From Hydrogenothermaceae bacterium (GTDB lineage Bacteria > Aquificota > Aquificia > Aquificales > Hydrogenothermaceae), in assembly GCA_012961365.1 (NCBI GenBank), contig DTZN01000072.1:1-5909 (forward strand): 5,909 nucleotides of DNA. The letters are read 5' to 3'. A program made the translations under genes and the position numbers. Numbering within the stretch: the stretch's first letter is position 1; every line of letters starts with the position of its first letter. Of the stretch, positions 1-5,675 are shown in pieces. A model generated the notes under the pieces. It had not been told where the DNA came from. It did no database searches and saw only the letters and a list, made by a program, of their open reading frames with translations.

Positions 1-201
1 CTAATTCAGTACGCTTATGACCCAGTTGATACTTACTGTCCACTTGAAAAGCAGTCTATTGAGTTCGCCTGCTTTTTGCGCCACTAGCTGGTTTGTTAAT
101 TCACCCGCCTTTATCTTGTCGCGAAGTTGGGCAAAGAGTACGCGTCTAAGTTTGTCAGCGTATGCGCCGGCTATTACGAGACCTGTTGAGAGTTGGGGCA
201 T
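1..201 (-). CDS. Short archaeal-type hypothetical protein (possibly truncated, DUF2258-like)
   Basis: This encodes 66 residues from ATG at 201 to a TAG that is the first triplet of the window. An SD-like GGAG lies about 8 nt before the start. The N-terminus (MPQLSTGLVIAGAYADKLRR) resembles, from memory, a crenarchaeal family of unknown function (DUF2258-like). The similarity seems to fade after residue ~52 (GELNRLLF); the last 14 residues (from KWTVSINW) look unlike the family, so the gene may be truncated or frameshifted. It follows the Nre-like ORF by 67 bp on the same strand and shares its higher GC, so both probably come from one archaeal operon. No catalytic motif is visible. The reading frame is fairly secure; the family name is tentative. 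Confidence 0.5.
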   Translation of the reverse strand: MPQLSTGLVIAGAYADKLRRVLFAQLRDKIKAGELTNQLVAQKAGELNRLLFKWTVSINWVISVLN

Positions 202-268
202 GTCAATTCTCCATACTAAGATTTTTATTGTGGTAGTATTTCGGTTTATTGGTCTGAAGCGTTTTTGT

Positions 269-1222
269 CTAGAAGTAGTGATCTAGTCTCTTTTGATTGT
301 AGAGTCTGTCGAAAATCCTCGACCTTTCAATTATTGTGCTTAAGAGATTTTTGTCCTTTAGGCTTGTACCTAGTAATTCAATAGCTTCTTTTAGATTGTT
401 TGATTTTAGCATAGGCTGTGATAGAGCATGGGCTGTTGTTAAGCGAATATGCCAATTTCCAACAGGTGCATAGTAGTCTGGCGTTATTTCGCGCACTATG
501 AGTACGCTGGCTTGTCTTTTTCTCCTTGCAAGATGTTCTAGAATAGATAGTCGTGCAGCCATCATGCCTCCGTCAATTTCTGTAAACCTATTGGGCTTAT
601 CCTCTCTAACCCAATGTAATACGGGTTGTCCTGCATTTTGTGTCCAGATTGTGGAAGGATGCCATATTTCAACCATTTCAAGTCTATAGGGGCCTGGAAA
701 GAGTATTATGATGAACTTGTTTCCAATGTATGATGCAGTGTAAACCTCGATATAGTCTACAACCTTATTCTCGAACTTAATTATCTCAAGCAGTTTTGTT
801 GCTATTGCACTATCAACTGCAGTTATAGCCCATCTTGTTGGGACTAGGCGTCTATTCCGTTTTACACCTAATAGACCGAGAGAGAAAGCTCGTACAATTG
901 TGTAGAAGTCAACTCTTCCTTTGTAGAGTAGCCATACAGCTTCGGAGGCCTTTACATCATCCCACACTAGTTTTTCTCTTGTGTCGTATATGGGGATATC
1001 TATTCTAATACCTGTATTGACAGGTGCTTCAAGTTGGCTTTGTCCTTGTATGTCTTTTTGCAACTTTGCATATGCGGAAATTCTAAATTGTATTTTTGAG
1101 GCTTTTGGTGTGAGTAGCTTTACTATTTTTATGCATGCATTATTCTGTGTGTTATCTTGTGCGTATATAAAAAATGAAAAAAGTAAAGTGAAGATGAAAA
1201 ATAGAAATGCTTTTTGTTTCAT
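269..1222 (-). CDS. Chimeric ORF: bacterial signal peptide segment fused to archaeal Nre C-terminal region with PIP box
   Basis: 317 residues in two unlike parts. Residues 1-22 form a textbook Sec signal peptide (MKQK, a Phe/Leu-rich core, then a Tyr-Ala-Gln cleavage region). Residues ~23-85 look like the start of a bacterial exported protein (APVNTGIRIDIPIYDTREKL). From about V86 the protein matches, from memory, the C-terminal region of archaeal Nre proteins: VWDDVKASEAV, RRLVPTRWAITAVD (124-137), FPGPYRLEMVEIW, REITPDYYAPVGNWHIR. It ends in QKRLDHYF, a PCNA-interacting motif (Q-x-x-L-x-x-Y-F). The Nre N-terminal domain and zinc-binding cysteines are missing. Nre proteins act in DNA repair with PCNA in the cytoplasm, so an exported copy makes no functional sense. 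The start overlaps the HU stop (ATGA), consistent with an operon in which the original exported gene lost its 3' part. Probably non-functional or an artefact. Confidence 0.75.
   Translation of the reverse strand: MKQKAFLFFIFTLLFSFFIYAQDNTQNNACIKIVKLLTPKASKIQFRISAYAKLQKDIQGQSQLEAPVNTGIRIDIPIYDTREKLVWDDVKASEAVWLLYKGRVDFYTIVRAFSLGLLGVKRNRRLVPTRWAITAVDSAIATKLLEIIKFENKVVDYIEVYTASYIGNKFIIILFPGPYRLEMVEIWHPSTIWTQNAGQPVLHWVREDKPNRFTEIDGGMMAARLSILEHLARRKRQASVLIVREITPDYYAPVGNWHIRLTTAHALSQPMLKSNNLKEAIELLGTSLKDKNLLSTIIERSRIFDRLYNQKRLDHYF
272..295 (-). other. C-terminal PIP box (PCNA-interacting peptide)
   Basis: The last eight codons before the TAG encode QKRLDHYF, matching the Q-x-x-h-x-x-a-a pattern of PCNA-binding peptides and the QKxLDxFF-like tails known from archaeal Nre proteins. 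Bacterial sliding clamps use a different motif, so this tail supports an archaeal origin for the 3' part of the ORF. Confidence 0.7.
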
Positions 1223-1524
1223 AGTGCTACAATGTCGATTTTTAATTTTTTTCCTGATTTGAAGAATATATAAGTTCTTTCTCCTCCTTTGTGTGCATTT
1301 TTTGTTTTATTCGGTGTCGGGGGTAGTTTTCTGTTTCTTGTCATGAATGCTCCGTAGGGTTTTAGCTCTACTCTTATATCTTCGAAGTTTTTCAATTTCT
1401 CTTCTAGAAATTTCATTAGACTTAATATTACTTCTTCTATTTCTTTTGTGCTTAGCTCTATTTGTTGTTTTGATAGTATCTGTTTTAGTTCTTTTGCTAG
1501 TTCTTTTCTTGTGTAAATTCTCAT
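1219..1524 (-). CDS. HU/IHF-family DNA-binding protein
   Basis: 101 residues, the usual size for HU/IHF (about 90-100). The start is MRIYTRKEL at 1524, because an excellent SD (AGGAGG, 1533-1538) lies 8 nt upstream. The frame is open further up to 1659, but that extension is mostly a lysine/glutamine-rich run from an A-rich tract. The pattern is HU-like: an N-terminal helical dimerisation part (TRKELAKELKQ, then about 25 helical residues), the VELKPYGAF turn matching the VELRGFGTF signature of HU, a basic arm around RNRKLPPTPNKTK, and YIFFKSGKKLKI in place of the conserved FKPGKxL tail. The usual Arg-Asn-Pro arm tip is altered, so it is a divergent member. The gene overlaps the recombinase 3' end in another frame and overlaps the next ORF by 4 nt. 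It may be an accessory DNA-bending factor for the recombinase. Confidence 0.8.
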   Translation of the reverse strand: MRIYTRKELAKELKQILSKQQIELSTKEIEEVILSLMKFLEEKLKNFEDIRVELKPYGAFMTRNRKLPPTPNKTKNAHKGGERTYIFFKSGKKLKIDIVAL

Positions 1525-2803
1525 TTGTTTTACCTCCTTTTTTTGTTTTTTCTTTTTTTGTTTTTTCTTCTTTGTTTTTAATTTGACGCAAATAAACCTG
1601 TCGTTCCTCCTCTTTTCTTTGTGAGAGGTAGGAAATATCTTTACCCTGCGCAAGTGCAAAATTTAGTATTTGTTTGTATGTATTGATTGCTCTTGTTAGT
1701 CTATAAAGTTTATAGATTTTGTTTTGTGTTAGTTCTTCTTTTTCTTTTAAACTGATAAGCTCTTTTTCTAATCTTGTTATTTTTAGCTTTAAAGTTTCTT
1801 CAAAGTTTAGATTGTATTTTCTTGCAAAGAATGTTAGTTCTAAAAATCTAGATAGAAATTTGATATAGCGTTTTTTAAAATTGTGTTTTGCGTTGACGAG
1901 GTCTTTTATAAACTCTGTTAGGGGTCTTAAGGGGTGGGTCCATTTTTGGGTTCTTCTGTGGGCTTGCATGTAAAGGGTATAAAAAATACCTTTTATTTCG
2001 GTTCTTGCTTTGTCTGTTTTTACTTTATATATGCTTGTCCCTGATTGCTCTAAGTTTGCTCCCATAAGTGTATAAGCGATATATTTATCTTTGTCTTTAA
2101 AGTCTTTGATGTCCCATGAGTATGCTAAGAGTGTTGCAATTTGAAGGTCTCCTATTGGGAAGGTTTTGAGGATTTCATAACCGGGATGGTTCTTTGCGAT
2201 TGATATTATTTCTTTTTCTAGTTTTTGATTTTCTTCTAATGCTATTTTTAATTTTTTGAGTTCTGTAAGTGCAATGTCTGAAAGTGTATGAGGGGTTTGT
2301 TTTAGTTTTTTTTCAATAGATGTTAAAGATTTAAAAAATTTGCTTCTACTAAGAAGGTGATATTCTTCAAAGGGAAAAATCATTGCAAGGTATTGTTTTA
2401 GTCGGTTGGTGTGTTTGGTGATGTCTTTTTCGTTTCTTATGTGTTGTCGTATTAAGGCTCTGATATAAATCTGATGTGGGTTGTAGGGTCTTAATTTTGT
2501 TCTTTTTTCTTTTTCTAGGTAGTATTTTCTAAGATAAAAAGCATCTAAGCGGTCATCTTTTTTTCTTGAATGTGCTAAGCGGTAGTTTTTAAAGTCTCTT
2601 CCATCTGCTATAAATACTTTACATCCTATAGAGGTGAAGATTTCTGCCCAGCGGCTTCCGTATGCTCCTGTTTGTTCGAGGACTATAATACATTTTTCAT
2701 TAATTATTTCTTTAGCTTCTGATGGGGTGGAAATATTATATGCATTTTTTTCATCGTGAAGTATAATATTTTTTGCTCCTACATCGCAGCCGTATATTTT
2801 CAT
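1307..2803 (-). CDS. IS110/Piv-family DEDD transposase (recombinase) with extended C-terminus
   Basis: 498 residues in the open frame; the start at 2803 has GGAG 8-9 nt upstream. The N-terminal RuvC-like domain shows the DEDD set: D7 (YGCDVGAK), E43 (VLEQTGAYG), and D84 and D87 (KKDDRLDA). A helical linker covers ~100-200. The second, Tnp2-type domain starts near 205 (YEILKTFPIGDLQIATLLAY) and carries the SG motif with probable nucleophile S254 (LEQSGTS), followed by KARTEIKGIFY. This combination is diagnostic of IS110. Family members are usually 300-450 residues and use a noncoding bridge RNA to choose donor and target DNA. Residues ~340-410 are an extra helical, charged tail. After ~410 the frame crosses A-runs and then reads the HU gene out of frame, so those ~75 residues are probably not a real domain. 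A -1 shift at the last A7 run would end the protein at 424 residues. Confidence 0.85.
   Translation of the reverse strand: MKIYGCDVGAKNIILHDEKNAYNISTPSEAKEIINEKCIIVLEQTGAYGSRWAEIFTSIGCKVFIADGRDFKNYRLAHSRKKDDRLDAFYLRKYYLEKEKRTKLRPYNPHQIYIRALIRQHIRNEKDITKHTNRLKQYLAMIFPFEEYHLLSRSKFFKSLTSIEKKLKQTPHTLSDIALTELKKLKIALEENQKLEKEIISIAKNHPGYEILKTFPIGDLQIATLLAYSWDIKDFKDKDKYIAYTLMGANLEQSGTSIYKVKTDKARTEIKGIFYTLYMQAHRRTQKWTHPLRPLTEFIKDLVNAKHNFKKRYIKFLSRFLELTFFARKYNLNFEETLKLKITRLEKELISLKEKEELTQNKIYKLYRLTRAINTYKQILNFALAQGKDISYLSQRKEEERQVYLRQIKNKEEKTKKEKTKKGGKTNENLHKKRTSKRTKTDTIKTTNRAKHKRNRRSNIKSNEISRREIEKLRRYKSRAKTLRSIHDKKQKTTPDTE
1533..1538 (-). promoter_or_regulatory. Strong Shine-Dalgarno site of the HU-like gene
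   Basis: AGGAGG lies 8 nt before the ATG at 1524, inside the recombinase reading frame. It decides the HU start and rules out the longer, lysine-rich N-terminal extension. Confidence 0.75.
1538..1566 (-). other. A-rich slippery tract near the recombinase 3' end
   Basis: On the minus strand the tract is A6-C-A7-G-A6-C-A7, running directly into the HU Shine-Dalgarno. In the recombinase frame both A7 runs read A_AAA_AAA followed by G, a classical -1 slippery heptamer. A -1 shift at the second run gives Arg-Arg and a TAA at 1530-1532, eight bases before the HU ATG. The tract could be a programmed frameshift site or an indel or sequencing-error hotspot. Confidence 0.5.
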
Positions 2804-2888
2804 CTTGCTCTCCTTTTTCTTTTTTTATTATTTTTATTATTATTTTATTTATTTTTTTATTACCATTACATTTTTGTTTTTTATTTTT

Positions 2889-2966
2889 AAGAGGACAGGT
2901 AAGGATTATACATTTCTCCTCTTACACTTAAAGAAGGAATAATAACATCTCCCTTCCTGTCCTCTT
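2889..2966 (-). ncRNA. Candidate structured RNA (possible IS110 bridge RNA) upstream of the recombinase
   Basis: A perfect 11-bp inverted repeat, AAGAGGACAGG (2889-2899) with CCTGTCCTCTT (2956-2966), closes a 78-nt element. The stem continues inward with AAGG/CCTT (2901-2904 with 2952-2955) after a one-base bulge. An inner hairpin pairs 2917-2923 with 2931-2938, with a single bulged A and a 7-nt loop. Elements of the IS110 group carry their guide (bridge) RNA in the noncoding left end just before the recombinase gene, which is where this structure sits, 86 nt before the ATG. The sequence between it and the ATG is A-rich and shows no structure. The structure is visible directly; the bridge-RNA role is inference. 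It could instead act in the nifA leader, since the fold is possible on either strand. Confidence 0.45.
2889..2966. repeat. Imperfect inverted repeat, 11-bp perfect arms
   Basis: The arms are 2889-2899 and 2956-2966, with four further pairs inside. The 56-nt spacer is too long for a simple rho-independent terminator. The element is the only strong palindrome in the spacer between the recombinase and nifA. Confidence 0.8.
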
Positions 2967-3019
2967 TATTTTGATTAAAGTTTAAGTTTAATGTAAGATA
3001 ATAACTTAATCATAAAATA
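2964..3019 (-). promoter_or_regulatory. Weak candidate sigma-70 promoter for the candidate RNA and recombinase
   Basis: Reading the minus strand downward from nifA, TTGTTA is followed after 17 bases by TATCTT, each matching four of six consensus bases. Transcription would start about ten bases further on, so it would include the whole stem-loop at 2889-2966 and then the recombinase gene. AT-rich DNA gives such matches easily, so this is tentative. Confidence 0.25.
2971..2999 (+). promoter_or_regulatory. Candidate sigma-70 promoter of nifA
   Basis: TTGATT (2971-2976) and TAAGAT (2994-2999) are separated by exactly 17 bases, each four of six matches to the -35 and -10 consensus. A start near 3006 would leave a leader of about 35 nt before the TTG start codon. 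The 17-bp motif at 3015-3031 would lie just downstream of the start point, where a repressor could block transcription. No sigma-54 promoter was seen in front of nifA. Confidence 0.35.
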
Positions 3020-3031
3020 ACAAAATTGTAA
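3015..3031 (+). promoter_or_regulatory. 17-bp shared motif, candidate operator (nifA copy)
   Basis: AAATAACAAAATTGTAA occurs here, ending 8 nt before the nifA start codon, and again exactly at 5676-5692. It contains the inverted repeat ACAA-AA-TTGT, as expected of a dimeric regulator's site. The binding protein is unknown. Confidence 0.4.
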
Positions 3032-3039
3032 TTGGTAAA

Positions 3040-3408
3040 TTGATAGAAAAAATACAGTTATCTGTAATTTACAACATAAGTAAAGCTTTGTCATCTTCAC
3101 AGGATATAAAAAAGAACCTTGAATATATTGTTAATTTGCTTATTTCATACTTAGGATATAAACATGTTTTTGTAAATCTTGAAAATCCAATTACAGGAAA
3201 ATTAGAAAATATTGGAGACTTAGATTTAACATATTCTAAAGGAGAAGGAATTACAGGAAAAGTTTGGAAATATGGAGTTCCTATAGTTATACCTGATGTA
3301 TCAAAAGAAAAACAATTTTTAAATAAACTAAATAGAAATTTAGATAAAAATGGGGAGAAATTTACATTCATAGCAGTTCCAATAAAAATAAAAGAAAAAG
3401 TCATTTGA
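3040..3408 (+). CDS. NifA N-terminal GAF fragment (up to the internal TGA)
   Basis: 122 residues from TTG to the TGA. Residues 1-20 have the typical NifA opening (YNISKALSSS), followed by a GAF fold with LLISYLGYKHVFVNL, the GKLENIGD strand, GEGITGKVWKYGVPIVIPDV (the most recognisable GAF motif) and FTFIAVPIKIKEKVI just before the stop. In NifA the GAF domain senses a nitrogen or metabolic signal (2-oxoglutarate in some species) and restrains the AAA+ domain. On its own this piece has no output domain. No clear Shine-Dalgarno precedes the TTG. Confidence 0.55.
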   Translation: MIEKIQLSVIYNISKALSSSQDIKKNLEYIVNLLISYLGYKHVFVNLENPITGKLENIGDLDLTYSKGEGITGKVWKYGVPIVIPDVSKEKQFLNKLNRNLDKNGEKFTFIAVPIKIKEKVI

Positions 3409-3474
3409 GTTTTAGCAGTAGATAAAGAATATACTCCTAAAGAACCTATAAACATACATACAGAATTTTTAACA

Positions 3475-4569
3475 ATGATAGCAAATATACTAGGAAGCTA
3501 TTTAAAACTATATTTAGATTTTGAAGAAGAAAAAAGAAAAATAGAAGAAGAAAAAAATTATCTACAAAATCAGCTTAATGCAATTGTTTCCAAAACAAAG
3601 GTAGAAGGAATAGTAGCAAAGAGTCCTAAAATATTAGAAATTATCGAAACTATTAAAAATATAGCAAATACCCCTGCAACAGTATTGATTACAGGAGAAA
3701 GTGGAGTAGGAAAAGAAGTTTTCGCAAAAGCGATACATCAGTTATCAGATAGAGCTGATAAACCATTTATAAAAATAAATTGTGCGGCTATTCCTGAAGA
3801 TTTGCTAGAAAGTGAACTATTTGGATATGAAAAAGGGGCATTTACAGGGGCAAATAAAACAAAAAAAGGCAAATTTGAATTAGCAAATGGTGGAAGTATA
3901 TTTTTAGATGAAATAGGAGATATGCCATTATCCCTTCAAGCAAAAATACTAAGAGTGCTACAAGAAAAAGAAATAGAAAGACTAGGCTCAAGCTCTCCAA
4001 TAAAAGTAGATGCTAGAATTATTGCAGCAACAAATAAAGACCTTGAAAGAATGGTTATAGAAGGAACATTTAGAGAAGATTTATACTATAGATTAAATGT
4101 AATTCCTATTCACATACCACCACTAAGAGAAAGAAAAGAAGATATACCTGTTTTAGTTTATTATTTTCTAGATAAATTTAATAAAACCTATGGTAAAAAA
4201 CTAACAATATCTAAAAAACTCATAGATTTATTTATCCAATACCAATGGCCAGGAAATGTTAGACAACTTCAAAATACTATAGAAAGAATGGTTATTCTAG
4301 CTAAATCACCAGTTTTAGATGTAAAAGACTTACCATCTGATTTAAAAAATAAAATGCTAGAAAAACCAAATAAAGAAATATTAATTAAAAATGAAAAAAT
4401 TGTGGAAAAACAACTTCCAAAAACTGTAGAGCAATTAGAAAAAGAAGCTATTATAAAAGCTCTTGAAGAAAGCGGTTATGTAGTAAAAAAAGCAGCAAAA
4501 ATACTAGGCATGACACCTAGACAAGTAAGATACAGAATAGAAAAGTATAAAATTCCCTTCAAAAAGTAG
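3475..4569 (+). CDS. NifA AAA+ and DNA-binding part (after the internal TGA)
   Basis: 364 residues from ATG 3475. Motifs by residue here: Walker A GESGVGKE (74-81), the sigma-54 contact loop GAFTGA (121-126), Walker B FLDEIG (143-148), the arginine-finger region FREDLYYRLNV (199-209), sensor II WPGNVRQLQN (258-267), and a C-terminal helix-turn-helix AAKILGMTPRQVRYRIEKY (340-358), whose GMTPRQ is characteristic of NifA. All ATPase and sigma-54-binding residues are present. No Shine-Dalgarno stands before this ATG, so independent translation would be weak. If made, it would lack most of the GAF domain; GAF-less NifA is known to be active but unregulated in some bacteria. Confidence 0.7.
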   Translation: MIANILGSYLKLYLDFEEEKRKIEEEKNYLQNQLNAIVSKTKVEGIVAKSPKILEIIETIKNIANTPATVLITGESGVGKEVFAKAIHQLSDRADKPFIKINCAAIPEDLLESELFGYEKGAFTGANKTKKGKFELANGGSIFLDEIGDMPLSLQAKILRVLQEKEIERLGSSSPIKVDARIIAATNKDLERMVIEGTFREDLYYRLNVIPIHIPPLRERKEDIPVLVYYFLDKFNKTYGKKLTISKKLIDLFIQYQWPGNVRQLQNTIERMVILAKSPVLDVKDLPSDLKNKMLEKPNKEILIKNEKIVEKQLPKTVEQLEKEAIIKALEESGYVVKKAAKILGMTPRQVRYRIEKYKIPFKK

Positions 4570-5575
4570 CTTTAGAAGATAAAGATTTGTATATTTCAAA
4601 ACTTTCCAATGCCGAACCTGTTCTTAAACTTTCTTCTGCAAGCTTAGTTGCTTTGGATATATCACTTTCTAGACCATAAGCATATATTATAAGACCAGCA
4701 GTTATTATAGCCCAATCCTTAAAAGGATTATCCTCATTTTTAAGTATTGATAAACAAAGCTTTGCATTTTCTTCTACAGATAAATCTTTAGATAAATCAA
4801 CTTTTTCTTTTAAATCTTTAGGGAAAATAGATATAGAAAATATTTTGCTAGTGTAAACCTTAGTCTCCTTATTTGGAAATGGTTCAATACCTCCTTCTAA
4901 TCCTTTTACAACAAATATATCTTTAAACCCACTATAAAATGCAAGTTGTATATATTTATCTATAAAATTAGAATGGGTAACTCCTATTAAAACTTTTGTT
5001 GTTTTAAATGGATTTAATAATTTTTCCACAGTATTTAAATAACTTCTAAGCCCATATTCTTGCCTTTTAGAAAGTAATCTATACAGTTTTGGATTTAAAA
5101 ACTTTTGATGATAAAAAGCAAATCCAGAAAGCTCTAAGGATTTCAAAATATCATCTGCAAAAGAAAGGTAAGAACACCCCATAGCATTTAATATTTCATG
5201 GTAAGTAATACCAAATTTAGAAGGAATATTTGAAGCTCCATGTCCAACAATTTTAGCGCCTGCTCCTGCGGATATAAAAATAGCACATGGCAATATATGG
5301 ATACTTCTATTTTTCCCATCATATCCAATAGCTATATCAATAGGAATTAAATCTCCTGTTTCAATAAAATTGGTTTCTTCTTTTAGAGAGTCTAAGAATG
5401 CAGACAGTTCCTCTAATGTAGAATGTTTCATTCTTAAAGCAGACCAAAATGCCCCTATCTGAATATCTGTGACACTTAAATCTAATATTTTCTTATTTAC
5501 TTCATATGCCTCTTCATAAGATAAGTCTTTTGCTTTATCTTTACCTACACCTACTTTTTTCAAGAACTCTATCAT
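4559..5575 (-). CDS. TrpD-like (anthranilate phosphoribosyltransferase family, TrpD2/YbiB-type) protein
   Basis: 338 residues, the TrpD length. ATG 5575 has GGTGA about 5-9 nt upstream. The N-terminal helical bundle (1-70) includes SVTDIQIGAFWSALRMKHST, the family's 'Q..AfL.Alr.Kg.t' pattern. The glycine-rich region reads IGYDGKNRSIHILPCAIF (~83-100) in place of the TrpD VGTGGDG..TFN loop, and GAKIVGHGASNIPSKFG replaces the VAKHGN.S.SS..G motif. The canonical PRPP-binding and anthranilate-binding residues are therefore largely changed, as in the TrpD2 (YbiB) branch, which is not a tryptophan enzyme and in E. coli binds nucleic acid. The true substrate is unknown. It is divergent from glnB and preceded by its own sigma-54-type promoter, so a nitrogen-regulated role is inferred. 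Membership of the superfamily is secure; activity is not. Confidence 0.75.
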   Translation of the reverse strand: MIEFLKKVGVGKDKAKDLSYEEAYEVNKKILDLSVTDIQIGAFWSALRMKHSTLEELSAFLDSLKEETNFIETGDLIPIDIAIGYDGKNRSIHILPCAIFISAGAGAKIVGHGASNIPSKFGITYHEILNAMGCSYLSFADDILKSLELSGFAFYHQKFLNPKLYRLLSKRQEYGLRSYLNTVEKLLNPFKTTKVLIGVTHSNFIDKYIQLAFYSGFKDIFVVKGLEGGIEPFPNKETKVYTSKIFSISIFPKDLKEKVDLSKDLSVEENAKLCLSILKNEDNPFKDWAIITAGLIIYAYGLESDISKATKLAEESLRTGSALESFEIYKSLSSKATF

Positions 5576-5624
5576 TTATTCACCATTAAAATTATCCAAT
5601 TTTTAATAGCTATTATAATTGTAA

Positions 5625-5640
5625 AGCAATAACTATGCCA
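5625..5640 (-). promoter_or_regulatory. Sigma-54 (-24/-12) promoter of the TrpD-like gene
   Basis: On the minus strand TGGCATAGTTATTGCT fits TGGCACG-N4-TTGCT, with an intact GG and GC at the correct 12-base phase. Start would be near 5614, giving a leader of about 39 nt before ATG 5575. It is one of two -24/-12 elements in this spacer, pointing away from each other. Confidence 0.6.
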
Positions 5641-5675
5641 ACAAAAAACTCCTAAACACTAAAGTTTTATATACC

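Larger units (their letters stand above)
3040..4569 (+). pseudogene. nifA: nifA, sigma-54-dependent nitrogen fixation activator, interrupted by an in-frame TGA
   Basis: The frame starts at TTG 3040 (an upstream TAA at 3013 limits alternatives) and runs 510 codons to TAG 4569, about the normal NifA length, with one internal TGA at 3406-3408. Both sides match NifA in order: GAF sensor domain (~1-150), coiled linker rich in Glu/Lys, AAA+ sigma-54 activator domain, and a Fis-type helix-turn-helix ending. NifA binds upstream of -24/-12 promoters and uses ATP to remodel sigma-54 RNA polymerase at nif genes. No cysteine pair is present in the linker after the AAA+ domain, so it is not the oxygen-sensing type of alpha- and beta-proteobacteria. 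The TGA replaces an expected glycine (GGA to TGA is a single change). It may be a real nonsense mutation or a sequence error; everything else is intact. The gene converges on the TrpD-like gene with an 11-bp overlap. Confidence 0.8.

Noticed and set aside
17..286. Plus-strand ORF across the left end.
   Set aside because: Antisense to the archaeal-type genes, with no family resemblance. The plus-strand ORFs at 498-689 and 981-1262 are rejected for the same reason.
1347..1586. Plus-strand leucine-rich ORF that looks like a membrane protein.
   Set aside because: It is the antisense of the A-rich recombinase/HU region; the hydrophobicity comes from T-rich codons and there is no convincing ribosome binding site.
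1525..1659. Longer N-terminal start for the HU-like protein.
   Set aside because: The extra 45 residues are lysine/glutamine-rich translation of homopolymer tracts overlapping the recombinase, and the strong Shine-Dalgarno fixes the start at 1524.
2889..2966. Rho-independent terminator.
   Set aside because: The arms are separated by 56 nt and the structure is nested; it also lies upstream, not downstream, of both neighbouring genes.
3406..3408. UGA read as glycine (alternative genetic code as in SR1/Gracilibacteria) or as selenocysteine.
   Set aside because: TGA serves as the normal stop of the HU-like and TrpD-like genes in this window, and no selenocysteine element was seen after the codon.
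3069..3455. Minus-strand ORF of 128 residues.
   Set aside because: Antisense shadow of the nifA GAF region, which has clear homology in the plus frame.
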